A stretch of DNA of 64,000 nt from NCBI GenBank assembly GCA_037951105.1, contig JBAMJV010011008.1:1-64000 (forward strand). The letters are read 5' to 3'. The translations under genes and the position numbers were made by a program. The notes below the pieces were generated by a model. That model had not been told where the DNA came from. It worked only from the letters and a program-made list of their open reading frames with translations, and did no database searches. Below are positions 25,001 to 33,091 of this stretch, one piece after another. This stretch comes from Echinarachnius parma. Taxonomy: Eukaryota > Echinodermata > Echinoidea > Clypeasteroida > Echinarachniidae. The stretch's first letter is position 1, and every line of letters starts with the position of its first letter.

Positions 25001-26041
25001 TTGCAAGTGAAGGCAACTTAATGAGCTGTTGAGAATGTTTGTTTGTCTTTTTGTCCATCTTTAACCTGTTCTAGACTATGCATTCTCCAAAGACCCCATC
25101 CCAAGTATTTTTAGGACCAATCCTGAACGGGTTAATACATATAATGCTAATTATTGAACTTTCAGGTACCGTACTGACCGGCGTAATCGCCGCATACTTT
25201 TTCCTTGAAAAATACCCGCAATGTTGGGGTGCGGCGCGTACGCGGCGATAGTCAAATTTTCACTTTCACCGGCCTCAAAACAACACATTTCTGCAGGTGT
25301 GGGACTATTTGTTGTATTGCACTGTATTGTATTGCGTGATAAAACATTATAAAGCCAAATTGTCTACGTTTACCCTGGCCTGGCCTAGAATGGTTTCTCA
25401 CCTTTTTTGCTGATATTTGCTAAATCCGATACGTTTTTAACTTTGAAGTTACGAAACAAACTACCACTGCCAGCGCCGCGCTTGCCTGCCATCGATCTAC
25501 GTGCGTTATGGATGCATTGCATTGCACAGTAGTACAGGGTTCTCTGTAGTACAGTGCAGTGCAGTAGGGGTAGGTACGTTAGCGTACGGTTCGGACATTT
25601 TGATCGAGATGGTACATCGTAACTCGGAGCTTGCATACAGTGTGCATGGCAGTTAAATAGCGCGATTGCGAGAAATTTTACGCGCCGCCGATTCCCTGCT
25701 TAAATTTGGCAAATTTTCCCCGCCGATTTTCTGGTTTTCGGCCGTTATTTCCGCTTTTTTTTTCCCCAGTTTCCCTAGCGCACTTTTCTTTTTTTTTCAA
25801 TTTCAACGCTCAAAGTCGGCATGCGGCGTTTACGCGGCTGCGACGATTCCGCCGGTCAGTACGGTAATAGAAAAATAGATTACATTCATTTATTTTTTTA
25901 AAACTAATTTTACTCCCTTTGTTTTCTTCATTTCAGAGCGCAAACATCTTATCCGCCATTCTGACGCTCGTCAAGGAGTTGGACAGAGACAGTCTGGAGG
26001 TGTGCGCAAATGCTTGCAAAGATCGGTTAGAGTCATTATGA
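1402..26041 (+). CDS. Unrecognised gene, 3' part (three exons)
   Basis: Three exons join cleanly: 1402-1561, 21874-21970 and 25937-26041 (stop TGA). The acceptors read CCTGGCAG, CTCTCCAG and CATTTCAG; the donors are GTAAGT and GTAAGC. Phases match: the first exon ends two bases into a codon, the second supplies one base and ends in phase 0. The joined tail is about 120 residues. It is acidic and Ser/Asn-rich at first (DEVNRALEEGDEMEPP, then SDNKENRDSS), then has a basic stretch (SPAKHKTVSSHKTK), and ends in an amphipathic helix (ILSAILTLVKELDRDSLEV). I do not recognise the family. The N-terminal part lies upstream of the window or in exons I could not see. The large introns hold most of the repeats described below. 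The last exon could instead splice onward at a weak GTGTGC donor after LDRDSLE, so the terminus is less certain than the three exon bodies. Confidence 0.68.
2486..2780. mobile_element. MITE-like element, 295 bp
   Basis: Terminal inverted repeats of about 35 bp: it begins AGGCCCAGTCCCATACTGAC and ends with the reverse complement, GTCAGTATGGGACTGGGCCT. The match continues inward through GATTTTCACGGCGA with few changes. There is no coding capacity. An internal palindromic pair (AATACCTATTCATC / GATCATCCCCCAGTTGAATG) lies in the middle. Confidence 0.85.
4377..5085. repeat. Degenerate tandem array, units of about 120-150 bp
   Basis: The motif GCAGCAATCACGGCGATTGA recurs in variant form near 4406, 4566, 4690, 4832, 4977 and 5056. 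The partner motif TAACCCCTCTATAAACATGT recurs near 4525, 4663, 4782 and 4931. The open frame across the first unit (EEIRAAITAIENL, then stop) may be a real exon or chance. It resembles the exon-plus-decayed-copy arrays seen elsewhere in the window. Confidence 0.65.
6236..6475. mobile_element. Inverted-repeat element, 'GGGCCA' family
   Basis: About 240 bp with imperfect ends: CTAGAAATTAACTTTTTTGT at left and TGCTAATTTCGAGCACT at right. It has internal mirrored GTGGCCC/GGGCCAGTA blocks and TTGCCCGATCGGGCC. Relatives occur at 8038-8789, around 12100-12210 and at 29262-29485. Confidence 0.65.
7740..7905. promoter_or_regulatory. CpG-rich island inside an AT-rich intron
   Basis: About 165 bp with many CpG dinucleotides (CACGACGACGAAGGCGG, CCGCGCCGCTTACGTTACGC), unlike its surroundings. 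No long open frame or inverted-repeat ends are visible. It could be an enhancer, an internal promoter or a fragment of a different repeat. The function is unknown. Confidence 0.3.
8038..8789. mobile_element. 'GGGCCA' element interrupted by a second element
   Basis: The outer ends are CTCGAAATTAGCATAGGCCC and GTTAATTTCGAGCACTGC, matching the family at 6236. The body is interrupted at about 8128-8487 by a different repeat (CCCTGTAGTCATG...ACAGGGTGTC plus an A-run) whose fuller copy lies at 58925-59455. The nesting gives relative ages: the inner element is younger. Confidence 0.65.
8128..8487. mobile_element. Nested 'ACAGGGTGTC' element
   Basis: It begins ACCCTGTAGTCATG and ends ACAGGGTGTC plus an A-run, giving short inverted ends. 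Inside it shares GGGCATGACAAGAGCTTG, CAGCAGTACTC and repeated GAATATTCAT blocks with the copy at 58925-59455. Confidence 0.6.
8948..9156. mobile_element. MITE, 209 bp, TACTGTAAACG ends
   Basis: The ends TACTGTAAACGT and ACGTTTACAGTA are perfect inverted repeats. The interior is rich in CGCGAA and TTCGCG words in both orientations (TTCGCGGATTTCG, CGCGAATATAAATGCG). No coding capacity. Confidence 0.8.
9878..9957. repeat. Short interspersed 80-bp element
   Basis: It starts TTAACCCGTTGCTTACGG and ends GTGAACGGGATAA, near-inverted ends around a conserved core ACAAAGTCTATGGG-ATTTCAGAATCTC. Other copies lie at 1589-1655, 27329-27408, 29108-29143 (partial) and 47337-47418. Confidence 0.75.
10898..11445. 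mobile_element. MITE, 548 bp, TTAAAGGGATAGT ends
   Basis: Left end TTAAAGGGATAGTTGAGTTT; right end CTCAACTATCCCTTTAA. The interior holds AGAGCGCCCTCTTGAG. Relatives at 37500-37699 (right half), 40178-40724, 42970-43272 and from 58040 show a family present in several introns and intergenic spaces. The outer TTAA could be target duplication or part of the repeat. Confidence 0.85.
12440..13560. repeat. Degenerate tandem array, units of about 200-240 bp
   Basis: Blocks such as AATGACTCGATGACAAGCT..ACATTNAG, GCACGCTAG-TTGTAATGA and AACTAACANGACG..CGCATCAGA recur near 12540, 12765, 13060, 13270 and 13450. Copies have diverged with insertions. No coding signal was found. Confidence 0.65.
13790..13935 (+). 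promoter_or_regulatory. CpG-rich patch with two YY1-like motifs
   Basis: GCGCCATCTTGCG (13811) and CAAAATGGCGACC (13898) are YY1-type AANATGGCG words in opposite orientations. They flank a palindrome-rich GTGCACGGTGCG region. ATG at 13903 opens a 23-codon frame. It may be an internal promoter of the unknown gene; no splice donor was confirmed. Confidence 0.25.
15032..15400. repeat. Two tandem units of about 188 bp
   Basis: AGCAGACCCAATAATCCGGT (15033) and AGCAGACCTGATAATCCAGT (15223) begin two alignable units. Both carry AAGTGACTCAA-CCCCAG, AATGAGCGGGAAAGGAAA and GCTGGAAATTGGTTGTTTTC. Divergence is modest. Confidence 0.85.
16121..16935. mobile_element. Foldback element with poly-G/poly-C core
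   Basis: The two ends are inverted repeats of about 31 bp (ATATAGGTTTTCCAGGTCAA...; one mismatch). Each arm is filled with short degenerate repeats of the type AATGTCCATATAGGNA, written as GGACATTTGANTTACCTA on the right arm. At the centre a G run (16541-16561) and a C run (about 16572-16589) face each other. It can fold back over most of its length. No transposase was seen. Confidence 0.8.
20540..21060. repeat. Tandem array, units of about 165-200 bp
   Basis: GATAATCAAGGATAAATACTGGAAGTTTTAG recurs in variants near 20560, 20710, 20910 and (shortened) 21247. In three units it is followed by GTTGACCAANGGGA and CCAGTATGGTCNGTGATGNATGGA. The third unit carries a small internal CTGGGTTGAC triplication. 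Confidence 0.75.
21097..21227. mobile_element. MITE, 131 bp, GGGTGTTTCACAAAGAT ends
   Basis: The left end GGGTGTTTCACAAAGATACT and right end ATTTTTGTAAAACACCC are inverted repeats, continuing inward as AAGTTGAACTT/AAGTTCAACTT. A longer relative lies at 45004-45323. Confidence 0.8.
21513..21853. repeat. 59-bp minisatellite, six copies, alternating variants
   Basis: Units begin near 21513, 21575, 21634, 21693, 21752 and 21811. Two variants alternate: TGTTCATT with TATATCAAT, and TGTACATT with TATATTAAT. The real unit is therefore a 118-bp dimer. The array ends about 20 bp before the exon at 21874. Confidence 0.9.
21874..21970 (+). CDS. Unknown gene, internal exon (97 nt)
   Basis: The acceptor is CTCTCCAG and the donor GTAAGCAC. 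It encodes (N)QIREQLGLKPLSSEKL followed by a Lys/Ser-rich stretch. It sits only about 20 bp downstream of a 59-bp tandem repeat array, which therefore occupies the branch-point side of the intron. Confidence 0.68.
22060..22286. mobile_element. MITE-like element, about 227 bp
   Basis: The ends TTAAAGGGGACCTAAAT and GTTTAGGTTCCCTTTAA form inverted repeats with two to three mismatches. It lies in the intron between 21970 and 25937. Confidence 0.7.
22795..23085. repeat. Two tandem units of 145 bp
   Basis: TTTTCATACTGAGTGAACTC followed by GAACAGTTGTCATGTGATTG recurs 145 bp apart (about 22841 and 22986) with near identity. A shorter CCTTTCATACTGA half-copy lies between and after them. Confidence 0.85.
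23095..23650. repeat. Polypyrimidine tandem repeat, about 550 bp
   Basis: The plus strand is almost all C and T, apart from short CATCCCTCTT-TTCACTATTCAC words recurring about every 120-140 bp. Long open frames across it are an effect of composition. Homopurine-homopyrimidine DNA of this length can form triplex (H-DNA) structures. Confidence 0.85.
23940..24720. repeat. C-rich tandem array, units of about 190-230 bp
   Basis: CTTTTGGGACTGGGAACAGG followed by CTGAGATTCA recurs near 24112, 24307, 24543 and 24677 (variant). TTGATTTGTGATGAA-GGG precedes the first two copies. Each unit carries a pyrimidine-rich segment, one expanded to a 20-nt-class C run at about 24145. Confidence 0.8.
25167..25866. 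mobile_element. Inverted-repeat element, 700 bp, close to an exon
   Basis: Ends TACCGTACTGACCGGCGTAA and CCGCCGGTCAGTACGGTA are inverted repeats, with internal GCCGCATAC/ATGCGGCG matches. It ends 70 bp upstream of the exon at 25937. No transposase-like frame. Confidence 0.85.
25937..26041 (+). CDS. Unknown gene, probable terminal exon
   Basis: The acceptor is CATTTCAG. The open frame runs SANILSAILTLVKELDRDSL, then EVCANACKDRLESL and a TGA stop. Degenerate copies of the second half (LE-V-x3-AC-DRLES pattern) follow at about 26160, 26320 and 26507, two of them stopping at the equivalent position, which suggests that the stop belongs to the original exon. Confidence 0.6.
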   Translation, partial: SANILSAILTLVKELDRDSLEVCANACKDRLESL

Positions 26042-26159
26042 TCACTCAGCCTGTGATTCCCACCGTCCATTGCAGTCACTGCCAGAAATGGAAACAAAAA
26101 CTGAAAAAGGAGAATTACTTGATTAAATTGTCATGGCGTACATCAGACAGATATATAGT

Positions 26160-26560
26160 CCGGAGGTGGTCCCCAACGCATGCAGAGATCGGTTAGAGTC
26201 GTTATAATCGCTTGGCCTGGCTCTAAAATCCTGCGAGGCCCTACCGTTCATCGCAGTCACTGCAGCCACAAATGGAAACAAACTGAGAGTAATGACATGG
26301 TGTATATGAGACGGAGATTTTCTGGAGATGGTTTCCAAGACGTGCGAAGGCCAGTTATAATCATTATGATCGCTCAGTCTCGCTGTTACATTCTTCGATG
26401 CCATGCTTCCATCATAAGCGCTGCCAATGATGAAGACTGCGAGAGAAGAGTTCAAATGAAAGCTTAGAAAAATAATAATAATCGTAGAACTGGACAGAGA
26501 TCGTCTAGAATTTGTTTTGCAAAGCGCATTCAAAGATAAGTTTGAATCATAATGATTGCA
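26160..26560 (+). pseudogene. Three decayed tandem copies of the 25937 exon end
   Basis: The unit starting CTGGAGGTGTGCGCAAATGC (25994) with its following intron-like sequence recurs at about 26160, 26320 and 26507, at spacings of about 160-190 bp. Each copy keeps an alignable version of GCAAAGATCGGTTAGAGTCA plus a conserved GATCGCTCAG-like stretch. Translations resemble PEVVPNACRDRLES and LEFVLQSAFKDKFES but sit in different or broken frames. Confidence 0.6.
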
Positions 26561-26942
26561 TCATCTCTCTCTATCTCTCTGTACAATGTTGTCGAGCACC
26601 CAGCTTAAAAAAATTAAAAAAAATCACCATAACAAGAAGGAAACTCCTTGAGACGAACTGCGGATGGATGAAAGACTGAGCACAATTCAGAAATGTGAAA
26701 GACCAAGTCTCGGTCGGACAGTTGGCACCGTTTGACACATTTGTCTTATACAGAACAGAAAACGAGATGTTTAATACTTCCACCGCTGCTTTGCAAGGAT
26801 GCGATTGTAATTCGACTTGATTGCTGGCTCAAATGAAATTGCTTGACGGAGGTTTGATGTCAAAACAGAAGAGAAAATGAGCATAAATGCCTTGATGAGC
26901 ATGTTTATGATCCAAGCCTGTGGTTGACCAAATCAACTCATC

Positions 26943-28110
26943 AGGGCCCTATATTCATTGAACCCTGCTACCTAGGTTTCATGCTGGGTGTTAGATGAAA
27001 GGGGCTTAGTATGCAAAAAGTGGCTGTTTTAGTTGCCAACTACAGTTAGTTGGTAACAAAAGCAAACCCAGTTGATGACCAAGTAGACTGCTCTATGGCC
27101 CTATCATTCAAACTTAGTGTGAAATAGCCTTAGCAGGGTATTATGATTATATGGGTCCGGGACTCAATATTGTATTGTCATTTCAGCAGCTGAAGGGCCA
27201 AGACGCTGGTATAAAATCTATAAAGCTAACACCCTCTTACTAGCTCTCATAAATGACAATACTCATTATATTTCAGACTTGTTTGGTCATCTGATATGAT
27301 TTGTTGTGTGGTTATGTTTGGAAGTGTCTTAACCCCTTGACTACGGGAACCGGGTGGGTTGTGTACAAAGTCTATGGGGATTTCAGAAACTCGAAGGGAA
27401 CGGGTTAGTTGCTTGTGGGTTTTTAGAACTGGGAGGTCTACCTACTGCAACCCGAGCCCATATTCATTAAACCCTACTAGCTTGGTTCCATGCTGAGTCT
27501 ATTTTGGATGGTAAGAACACTTATAGAACAGGGCCCATATTCATGAAAGCCCACTAGCTTAGTTCCTTGCTAAGTCTATTTTGGATGGCGTGGCTACGAA
27601 TTAAACACAAGATATTTTAGTTGCTAACTAGGGTTATCTTAGTAGGTACCTGAAGCTTACCCAGCTAACCCTAGTTGGGGACTATGAAAACTGTTTGTTG
27701 ATAAATAAACTGCACATTTTAAATACTCTTAGCAAGTAACTAAGCTAGCGGGATTTCATGAATATGGGCCCAGGTGTTTTTTTAGCTGCCAACTAGGGTT
27801 AACCACGTAGGTAACCCAGCAAACACTAGTTTGCAAAGTTCAAAGAAATTCTTATTGTGCAGTTTGCTCTTTCATCCTATAGATAGACTTGGCATGAAAA
27901 TAAGCTTGGATGATGGGGATACTTAATATGTAATATGTGGGGGGTTTTTTTAAGCTGCCAACCTGGATTAACATGGTTGGTGACCCAGCATAATCTATTT
28001 GGCAACCAAGAATAATACTCACTGCGCACTTTACTCTGCCCCATCGTCCTAAGTGGACTTATCATGAAACTAAGATACTTGTAGCAGCATTTCATGAACA
28101 TTGGCCCAGG
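26943..28110. mobile_element. Cluster of nested foldback elements
   Basis: At least three relatives with ends like GGGCCCATATTCAT(G/T)AA and TTCATGAATATGGGCCC: 26943-27168, an outer copy from about 27462 to 28107, and a complete inner copy at 27531-27771. The inner copy sits inside the outer one. Shared interior words are CTAGCTTAGTTCCTTGCTAA and CCAACTAGGGTTA. Confidence 0.7.
27531..27771. mobile_element. Complete foldback MITE, 241 bp
   Basis: The left arm GGGCCCATATTCATGAAAGC and right arm ATTTCATGAATATGGGCCC continue as an inverted match for about 45 bp through TAGCTTAGTTNCTTGCTAAG. It looks younger than the flanking relatives because its arms agree almost fully. Confidence 0.85.
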
Positions 28111-29261
28111 TTACTTGGTATGTCAGGCAATTTCTTTATGTGAGTTTGGGTATCTGGGAAGGAAGGTGTTCAGTATCCTTCGAGTCAAGTTGTATCGCCA
28201 GATTTTGTTGAATCAGAAATGTATATGTTTATTTTGTTAATATCTTTGAATTATATATTTTTCTTTGTGTATCTAATATGTGTTCACAGCATTACATATT
28301 CTGTATCTTTATGAATGTCATCATTATTGTCTGTAAAAAATTAAAACAGATTATGAGCAAACAGCCAAAAGAAAAATGACTAGGTTAAAATGTATTAGCG
28401 AAATAGAGAGCAATGAAAAGTTAACTATAAGGGAACTGGAAAATTTGAACACAGTTGTACATATATGTATTTTCACCGGAATGCTATCATTGAACTACGA
28501 TTTAGCAGTTTTATTAAAAATTATTATAATGCATGTCTGGTACATGCAAGATATTATGTAGTTGTTCCAACAAATCCAAGGGGGCATTTGAAAGTAATAT
28601 GGAACTATACTATATTTTTGTATCAACCTTATCATCCCTACACCCTTAGTTATGAGATTGTCATTAGTCAGACAAGTCCCCAATTTACTCATAAATTCTA
28701 AGCGCCATTTTCTGCAGGTTCTTTAATAGCATTTGAGTCTGTCTTCATGTTTACTTGTACATCAGTGCAAGGACCCCCCCCCCCCCCCGACCAAAAATAA
28801 AAGAAATATATACATAAATGAATTCATACAACATTTTATGAACGCTAAATTTCCTTTGATTCAAGTTTGGGCTGCTTTATGTTCATGATTTATGTCTTAC
28901 ATACAATGTACATGTATGCACGTAATAGATTCAACCTTGTGTATGTTTTATTGATTTATTAATTAAGTAATGTTGTAGGAGTGGCTAATATTTGTTTCTC
29001 ATCAAAATCTCCATGAAATTTGATAGATAATTATAATAATGCAGGGCTTTGATTATCGTTAACAGTGGATATGATTAAACACACTGTAAATTGTCTGCAT
29101 GTAAAAGTCGATGGGGATTTTAGAATCTCAAGGGGAACGTGTTAATGAAGTGCAAATTATCTTCCTGATTTTATATTTAATGATAATCACAATTACAGAG
29201 TTTTGATGTCTACAGTTGCAAATACCTTCAATGAATTGAAGTACCACATGTGTAAACTTAA

Positions 29262-29485
29262 ACAGGGCTCATAAACTGGGCAAGTAAAATGTAATATATG
29301 GTCCAGTTTGCTTGCCCGATCTGGCGACTAAATAATTGTTCCAACTACAAGAGAACAATGTAATTTCATATGTGTGTTAATTTCATCTGGAAGTTAGAGG
29401 GCAAGTAAATTGTATATTGGGGCAAGTAACATTTCAAAATGTATGATTTTACTTGCCCGAATGGGCCAGTAAAGAATGGGCCAGT
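29262..29485. repeat. 'GGGCCA' family fragment
   Basis: It contains GGGCAAGTAAAATGTAATAT, TTGCTTGCCCGATCTGGC and TTTACTTGCCCGAATGGGCC, with a 14-bp AATGGGCCAGTAAAG duplication at the right. Clear relative of the elements at 6236 and 8038. Confidence 0.55.
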
Positions 29486-30228
29486 AAAGAGATTTGATTG
29501 AAAGGATTCAAATTCTCTCCAAACGTGTAGATAGTACCGTAAGTGTATTTGTCATGTGCCTGCTAAAAAAAAATTTGTAAAATTAGATAAGATTCAATTA
29601 TATGACATAGATATTCAGTGTGCCATACAGGCACCAAGTCTCAACAGTGGATGAAAGTCAGCCACTTTGTTAGACAATTGTTGTCATATAAAATTTCTAA
29701 ACCCCTCAAAAAGTTCTGCAATTCAAGTATAAGCATTCATATCTCTGTGGTTACTGTATATCCCAAACAATTTTTGTTTATCATTGGAAAGCCTGTTTAT
29801 TCCCCTTTACATCGATGCCCCATTTGTAAAATGCAGCAAAATGTAATTGATAATGTCAATATTTAATTCTCCTTTTGTTTGGATGATAGAGTGTGTTTTA
29901 AATGATGTTGAGGCCCTATAATATTTAGGTGTAATTCATTACATAATCATTACAAATGGAGTATCAATGTAAAGGGGACTACACAGGCTATTCAATGACA
30001 ACAAAATCATGTCAGATAATGCAGTAAAGAGAGAGATGAATGCTCAAACTTGACTAACATAACTTTTTGAAGACTGAAGGGTGTTTATATCATTTTTAGA
30101 TATAGGTGGCACACGCAGAGGGATACAGACTGTAACAATCTCAACACTAGAGGCTGCTATAACAGATTATATGCGATGCAATTGGTTGCTCTAACTCCCA
30201 CCTCCCCTATTGTGTACATGTAGTAGGG

Positions 30229-30414
30229 TACAGTCAAACCTGCATATAATTATATAGACCACACAAGGGAAATTAGAAAGGTGGTCACTGTAGACAGGTG
30301 ACCTCTATAGACAGGTTCCATACTACTGTTTTTACTGGAGGGGTCACTTTTGGTGGACACTACTGGCTGGTTGGCTGCTATAGTCAGGTGGCCACTATGA
30401 CAGGTTTGACTGTA
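30229..30414. mobile_element. MITE, 186 bp, TACAGTCAAACCTG ends
   Basis: Ends TACAGTCAAACCTG and CAGGTTTGACTGTA are perfect inverted repeats. The interior is built of GTGGCCACTATAGACAGGT-like words. Relatives are at 44592-44773, 48960-49033 (truncated) and 51315-51497. Confidence 0.9.
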
Positions 30415-31596
30415 CTTTTGTTAGTGTAGTACATGTAATATGATTGGTTGATGTAGAAATATATATTTGTTTTGCCCTTTTCTGTATTCCTTGGCAAAGA
30501 AGTTAAATGTTCATGATGCACACATGCACAGCAATTTTATTTATTTCGTGTCACATACTTTCTCAGTTTCTCCCCCTCAGTATTATACATTTGCATCAAG
30601 TTTTCCTGGAAATATTTATTTGTTTAAAAAGGAAAAAAAATCTGGGTTCATTCATACCATTTTTTTTTTTTTCATTTCAAGAATATGTCTGAAATTTGTT
30701 TAGTACCTCAGCTACATTTCATTAATAACAAATTTAAACTCTTTCCTTGCAGCATTAAGAGGCTATATTTTTGTATCTTTTATGTGAATTATATTTTTTA
30801 GATTGTAAATTGTGTAATTTATTGAATCTTATTTCAAATCTCACCTTAAATCAAATTAAATTGGTTATTAATTCCTTTAAAAATATATTCCTAGGAAGAT
30901 AAATGTTATGCCTATTGATGTTTGCATCTAATTCATGTTGTCACAAGGTATATGAATACAATCATGAATTTAAAGGTATACTTCACTTATCTTTTTCCAT
31001 TCTTTTTACATACCGTACTTATCTTATTGCACCATGAATTTTATTGGCAAATATCCAATATAATATGTACCATTTCTTTTAAGTTTCTAATGCATATGTT
31101 GTCTGACTTGAGAATTATTGTTGTGATTATTTTTGTTCAATGACTTTTATTAATGATAATGAAAATATTGTGGTATATATTAATATTGAATGAAACTGCT
31201 CAATGTAATAATGCTATTTGCTTGTCTTTGGGTTATATATGACATTTTGTATATATGTAAATGTTTTTGTCTTGTACATGTATATTCCTAAATGAAGAAA
31301 TTGCATTGTGTAAATCTTGCTATTTCTTGGAGTTAACTATTTGCATAATATGAATAATGAGAGATATTCAAAAATAAATTTGTACAGATAAAAATGACTG
31401 TTGTAATTATTTAGTATTATTACTGTGTGGACCATTGTGCAAGTGTACATGGTAAGTGGATGACTGTTATAAATATCTCAGTTTGTATGCATTTGTGAGA
31501 ACTCAGTGAGTGTTTTTGTGTCTTTATACTAGGGTGAGTTTGTGTAATTATGTGTTTTACGTTCATATGTATGTGAATGAATTTGATATTGTTTGT

Positions 31597-31660
31597 GTAT
31601 GTGTGTGTGTGTGTGTGTGTGTTTTTTTGTATGTGTGTTTGTGTGTGTGTGTGTGCGTGC
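31597..31660. repeat. GT microsatellite
   Basis: Interrupted (GT)n tracts, with similar GT-rich words continuing to about 31750. Reading frames across it are compositional only. Confidence 0.85.
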
Positions 31661-31951
31661 ATGTGTGTACTGAGTTTACTGGTATGTGTTTTAAGATCAT
31701 TACAACTTTGTGTGTGCGTGCTTGTGTTTTTTTGTGTCAATTTGTATGTGCATGCCTATACTGTCTGTTTGTTCCCAAGTAGGGTCTTTTGTGTTTTATT
31801 GTTTTTATGTCTGCAAACATTTAGGCATATTGGTGTTTTATGCTTGCTTGTAAGTTTGTTTTTTATTTATTAGTTTGTTTGTTTATATGAATTTTGCATG
31901 ATTAGTGTGTATGTTGTTGATGTTTATTTTGCCTGTAAAAAGTAGAGAAAA

Positions 31952-32457
31952 TAGTCCTGTAGACGTTCCTATATTCTATGTAATTACACCAGGAGACGTT
32001 CTTTAGTCCAATGTTTTTTTTTCATTATTCATGTTCTAAATGGTTCCTGGCCCCAAATTACCCTACACACTAAGACGAAATGGGTCACTTTGCACCTGAG
32101 ATTAAAGGTGCATCTTTTAACCGGAAGGTGCAACTTTTCTATTGTTATAAAGATAAAGGTGCTGCCAGTGTGGCGAAAAAGGTTCCAAAGTGACCCATTT
32201 TTTCTTAGTGTGTAGAATAATTGTTTTTTTATAAATATTGTACTACTCCTAGATAGAAAATGACCCCTATCCTTATTTCACAAATATCAAAATTAGCTAA
32301 TTATCTGTATGCTTATAACACAAATTGCCCAAGGTTGCCAAGGTGGCAACCTCGCTGAATATTCTATATAAAGCATTTAGAACATGAATAACCAAAAACA
32401 CAAATTTGGACTAAATTTAAGAACGTGTCCAGGTCCAAGAAACATCTACAGGATTAA
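31952..32457. mobile_element. Inverted-repeat element carrying a nested MITE
   Basis: The outer arms (about 31952-32043 and 32363-32457) are imperfect inverted repeats: TAGTCCTGTAGACGTT matches AACATCTACAGGATTA reversed, and TTATTCATGTTCTAAATG matches CATTTAGAACATGAATAA. The MITE at 32063-32214 sits in the left half. Confidence 0.75.
32063..32214. mobile_element. MITE, 152 bp, CTACACACTAAG ends
   Basis: CTACACACTAAG and CTTAGTGTGTAG are exact inverted repeats, followed inward by ATGGGTCACTTT/AAAGTGACCCAT. Nested inside the larger inverted-repeat element. Confidence 0.88.
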
Positions 32458-33043
32458 AACATGTTTATAATGAGACAAGAAATAATCACAACAAACAGCA
32501 ACAAAGAAGATTTAATTCTGATGTATATGTTGTATTTTTGAATAACCTTCTGACATTATGTTATATATTTTACTAGAATGGCTATGGATCTATCTTTTAG
32601 AAATTTAAAAATAGTTTTGGTTCTAGCACTTAGAAGATACAAGAAAATATTTGATAATCCCAAAGCTTGAAAAACATTTAAAAATATTTAGAATCTGTTC
32701 GTAAGTTCTTTGGTAGTATTCACACAAAACTATATATATGTAACATAATCGATTGCAATCATTTACCCGATTTGTAGTAGAATGGTGGTAATATTATACT
32801 GTTCGCACAAAGGCACAATGTTTTTAGAATTATCGCCTATAAACAGGCAATCATTCTTGCCGTTTTCATTAGTTCATAAGATTGCTAGATATAATTAAGG
32901 AAACAATTATTTGGTAAAAACTCACAAAAGTCAGTTTTTGTGTTGTTACAATGTGATTATCCTACCATACGGTACGATGTTGTGTGATCTTCGTCATCAC
33001 CTAGTAAGGACATCAATATATCAGTTGGTACCATACTGCACTT

Positions 33044-33049
33044 TTTATT
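33044..33049 (-). terminator. Amylase poly(A) signal
   Basis: AATAAA on the minus strand, 43 bp past the stop codon. The only canonical signal this close to the gene end. Confidence 0.75.
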
Positions 33050-33091
33050 GCACTTTTGAGACAAAACGGAAGAGTCATTAATGATCTTTGT

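Larger units (their letters stand above)
26042..33043. other. Region between two convergent genes, possibly a long 3' UTR
   Basis: No coding exon was supported. Apart from the decayed exon copies it holds nested foldback elements (26943-28110), a C run near 28775, a 'GGGCCA' relative (29262-29485) and a MITE at 30229. A GT microsatellite lies near 31600 and nested inverted repeats at 31952-32457. AATAAA words on the plus strand at about 28797 and 31374 could end transcripts of the unknown gene, but this is not established. Confidence 0.5.
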
